Shown piece after piece: positions 6,435-6,720 of a stretch of 6,720 bases of DNA (within the stretch, counting starts at the first letter, position 1; the number at the start of each line of letters is the position of its first letter). The stretch is from an uncultured Flammeovirgaceae bacterium (GTDB lineage: Bacteria; Bacteroidota; Bacteroidia; Cytophagales; Cyclobacteriaceae): the NCBI GenBank assembly GCA_946886805.1, contig CAMPJM010000220.1:1-6720 (forward strand), in the 5' to 3' direction. The notes under the pieces are model-generated. The model did no database searches, was not told the DNA's origin, and saw only the letters and a list, made by a program, of their open reading frames with translations. Both the position numbers and the translations under genes were made by a program.

Positions 6435-6720
6435 AATATTCGTCTAAAAATTTTACAAGATGTGTTTTTTCCCAAGGCAGGGAGCGTCTGAAGAAAGGGG
6501 GAAGCAATATTTCAGGGGGAAAAGTATTTTTAATGCCCAAAAAAGACACTTCTGCGGTAATTTGAGGGGATTCCCGTACGGGGACTGTGTGTTATGGGTT
6601 ATGTTTTCAGTTATTTTGGCTACAGTAAAACTGTACAAAGGTAGAATGATTCCTTAAACGGACGTCTAGTATATACGTTGGCCAGCGGTTTAAAAGCAGA
6701 AAAGTATCCACCAAGAGCAA
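6435..6720. other. Gene-free G-run-rich stretch with a 10-bp palindrome
   Basis: About 290 bases upstream of the toxin-antitoxin operon have no credible gene. Small open frames exist on both strands over the same bases (plus 6460-6657, minus 6453-6638), but neither product has a recognisable domain. The plus strand has several G runs (for example 6507-6511 and 6525-6529) and a perfect palindrome, CCCGTACGGG at 6573-6582, flanked by GGGGA on both sides. CAGTT at 6608-6612 and AACTG at 6629-6633 form a possible small stem. The stretch may be the remnant of an intergenic repeat or the start of a further element beyond the window. Confidence 0.4.

Noticed and set aside
6453..6657. Overlapping small ORFs on both strands (plus 6460-6657, minus 6453-6638)
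   Set aside because: No domain, signal or family pattern; the two frames overlap almost entirely, and the base composition suggests a structured repeat and not coding.
6658..6720. Integron attC-like site near ATACGTTGGCC
   Set aside because: A GTTGGC word alone is not enough; no matching RYYYAAC partner or fold is seen and no integrase is in the window.

Overview
The window looks like chromosomal DNA of a Bacteroidota bacterium, possibly marine or environmental and from the Cytophagia/Flavobacteriia side. The evidence is AT-rich sequence, no clear Shine-Dalgarno sites before the genes, matches to the Bacteroidota -7 promoter box (TAnnTTTG), and protein families typical of the phylum: an Alx-like TerC, a lipoprotein with a metallophosphatase-like domain fused to an Omp85 barrel, and a DUF6364-type antitoxin beside a PIN toxin. 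The assignment rests on these features alone; no search was run.

Layout, left to right. Positions 1-36 hold two small tandem hairpins that look like the edge of an interspersed repeat. Positions 170-1204 (minus) encode a TerC/Alx integral membrane protein, probably for manganese/metal homeostasis, with a possible terminator hairpin over its stop codon. A divergent intergenic region (1205-1378) carries a perfect dyad that includes a Bacteroidota-type -7 box for terC. Positions 1379-1612 (plus) encode a 77-residue membrane-anchored hypothetical protein. Positions 1766-5476 (plus) encode a 1236-residue composite envelope protein: lipoprotein signal, degenerate calcineurin-like phosphatase domain, a middle module with kinase-like motifs, and a C-terminal Omp85/BamA-type beta-barrel.

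Three bases after that gene begins a ~174-bp nested imperfect palindrome (5479-5652), probably an interspersed mobile or REP-like element that also acts as a terminator. Next, on the minus strand, is a compact toxin-antitoxin operon: an antitoxin with a predicted ribbon-helix-helix fold (6128-6388) and a PIN-domain ribonuclease toxin (5718-6128), joined by a TAATG stop/start overlap. Upstream of it lie two 18-bp direct repeats 22 bp apart, a good candidate autoregulatory operator. From about 6435 to the end I see no credible gene; the stretch is G-run-rich and has a perfect 10-bp palindrome.

The genes form independent units: terC alone, the small ORF and the large envelope gene in tandem (perhaps with separate promoters), and the toxin-antitoxin operon. 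The most notable item is the large envelope protein, which joins an apparently inactivated phosphatase and a kinase-like module to an outer-membrane barrel.
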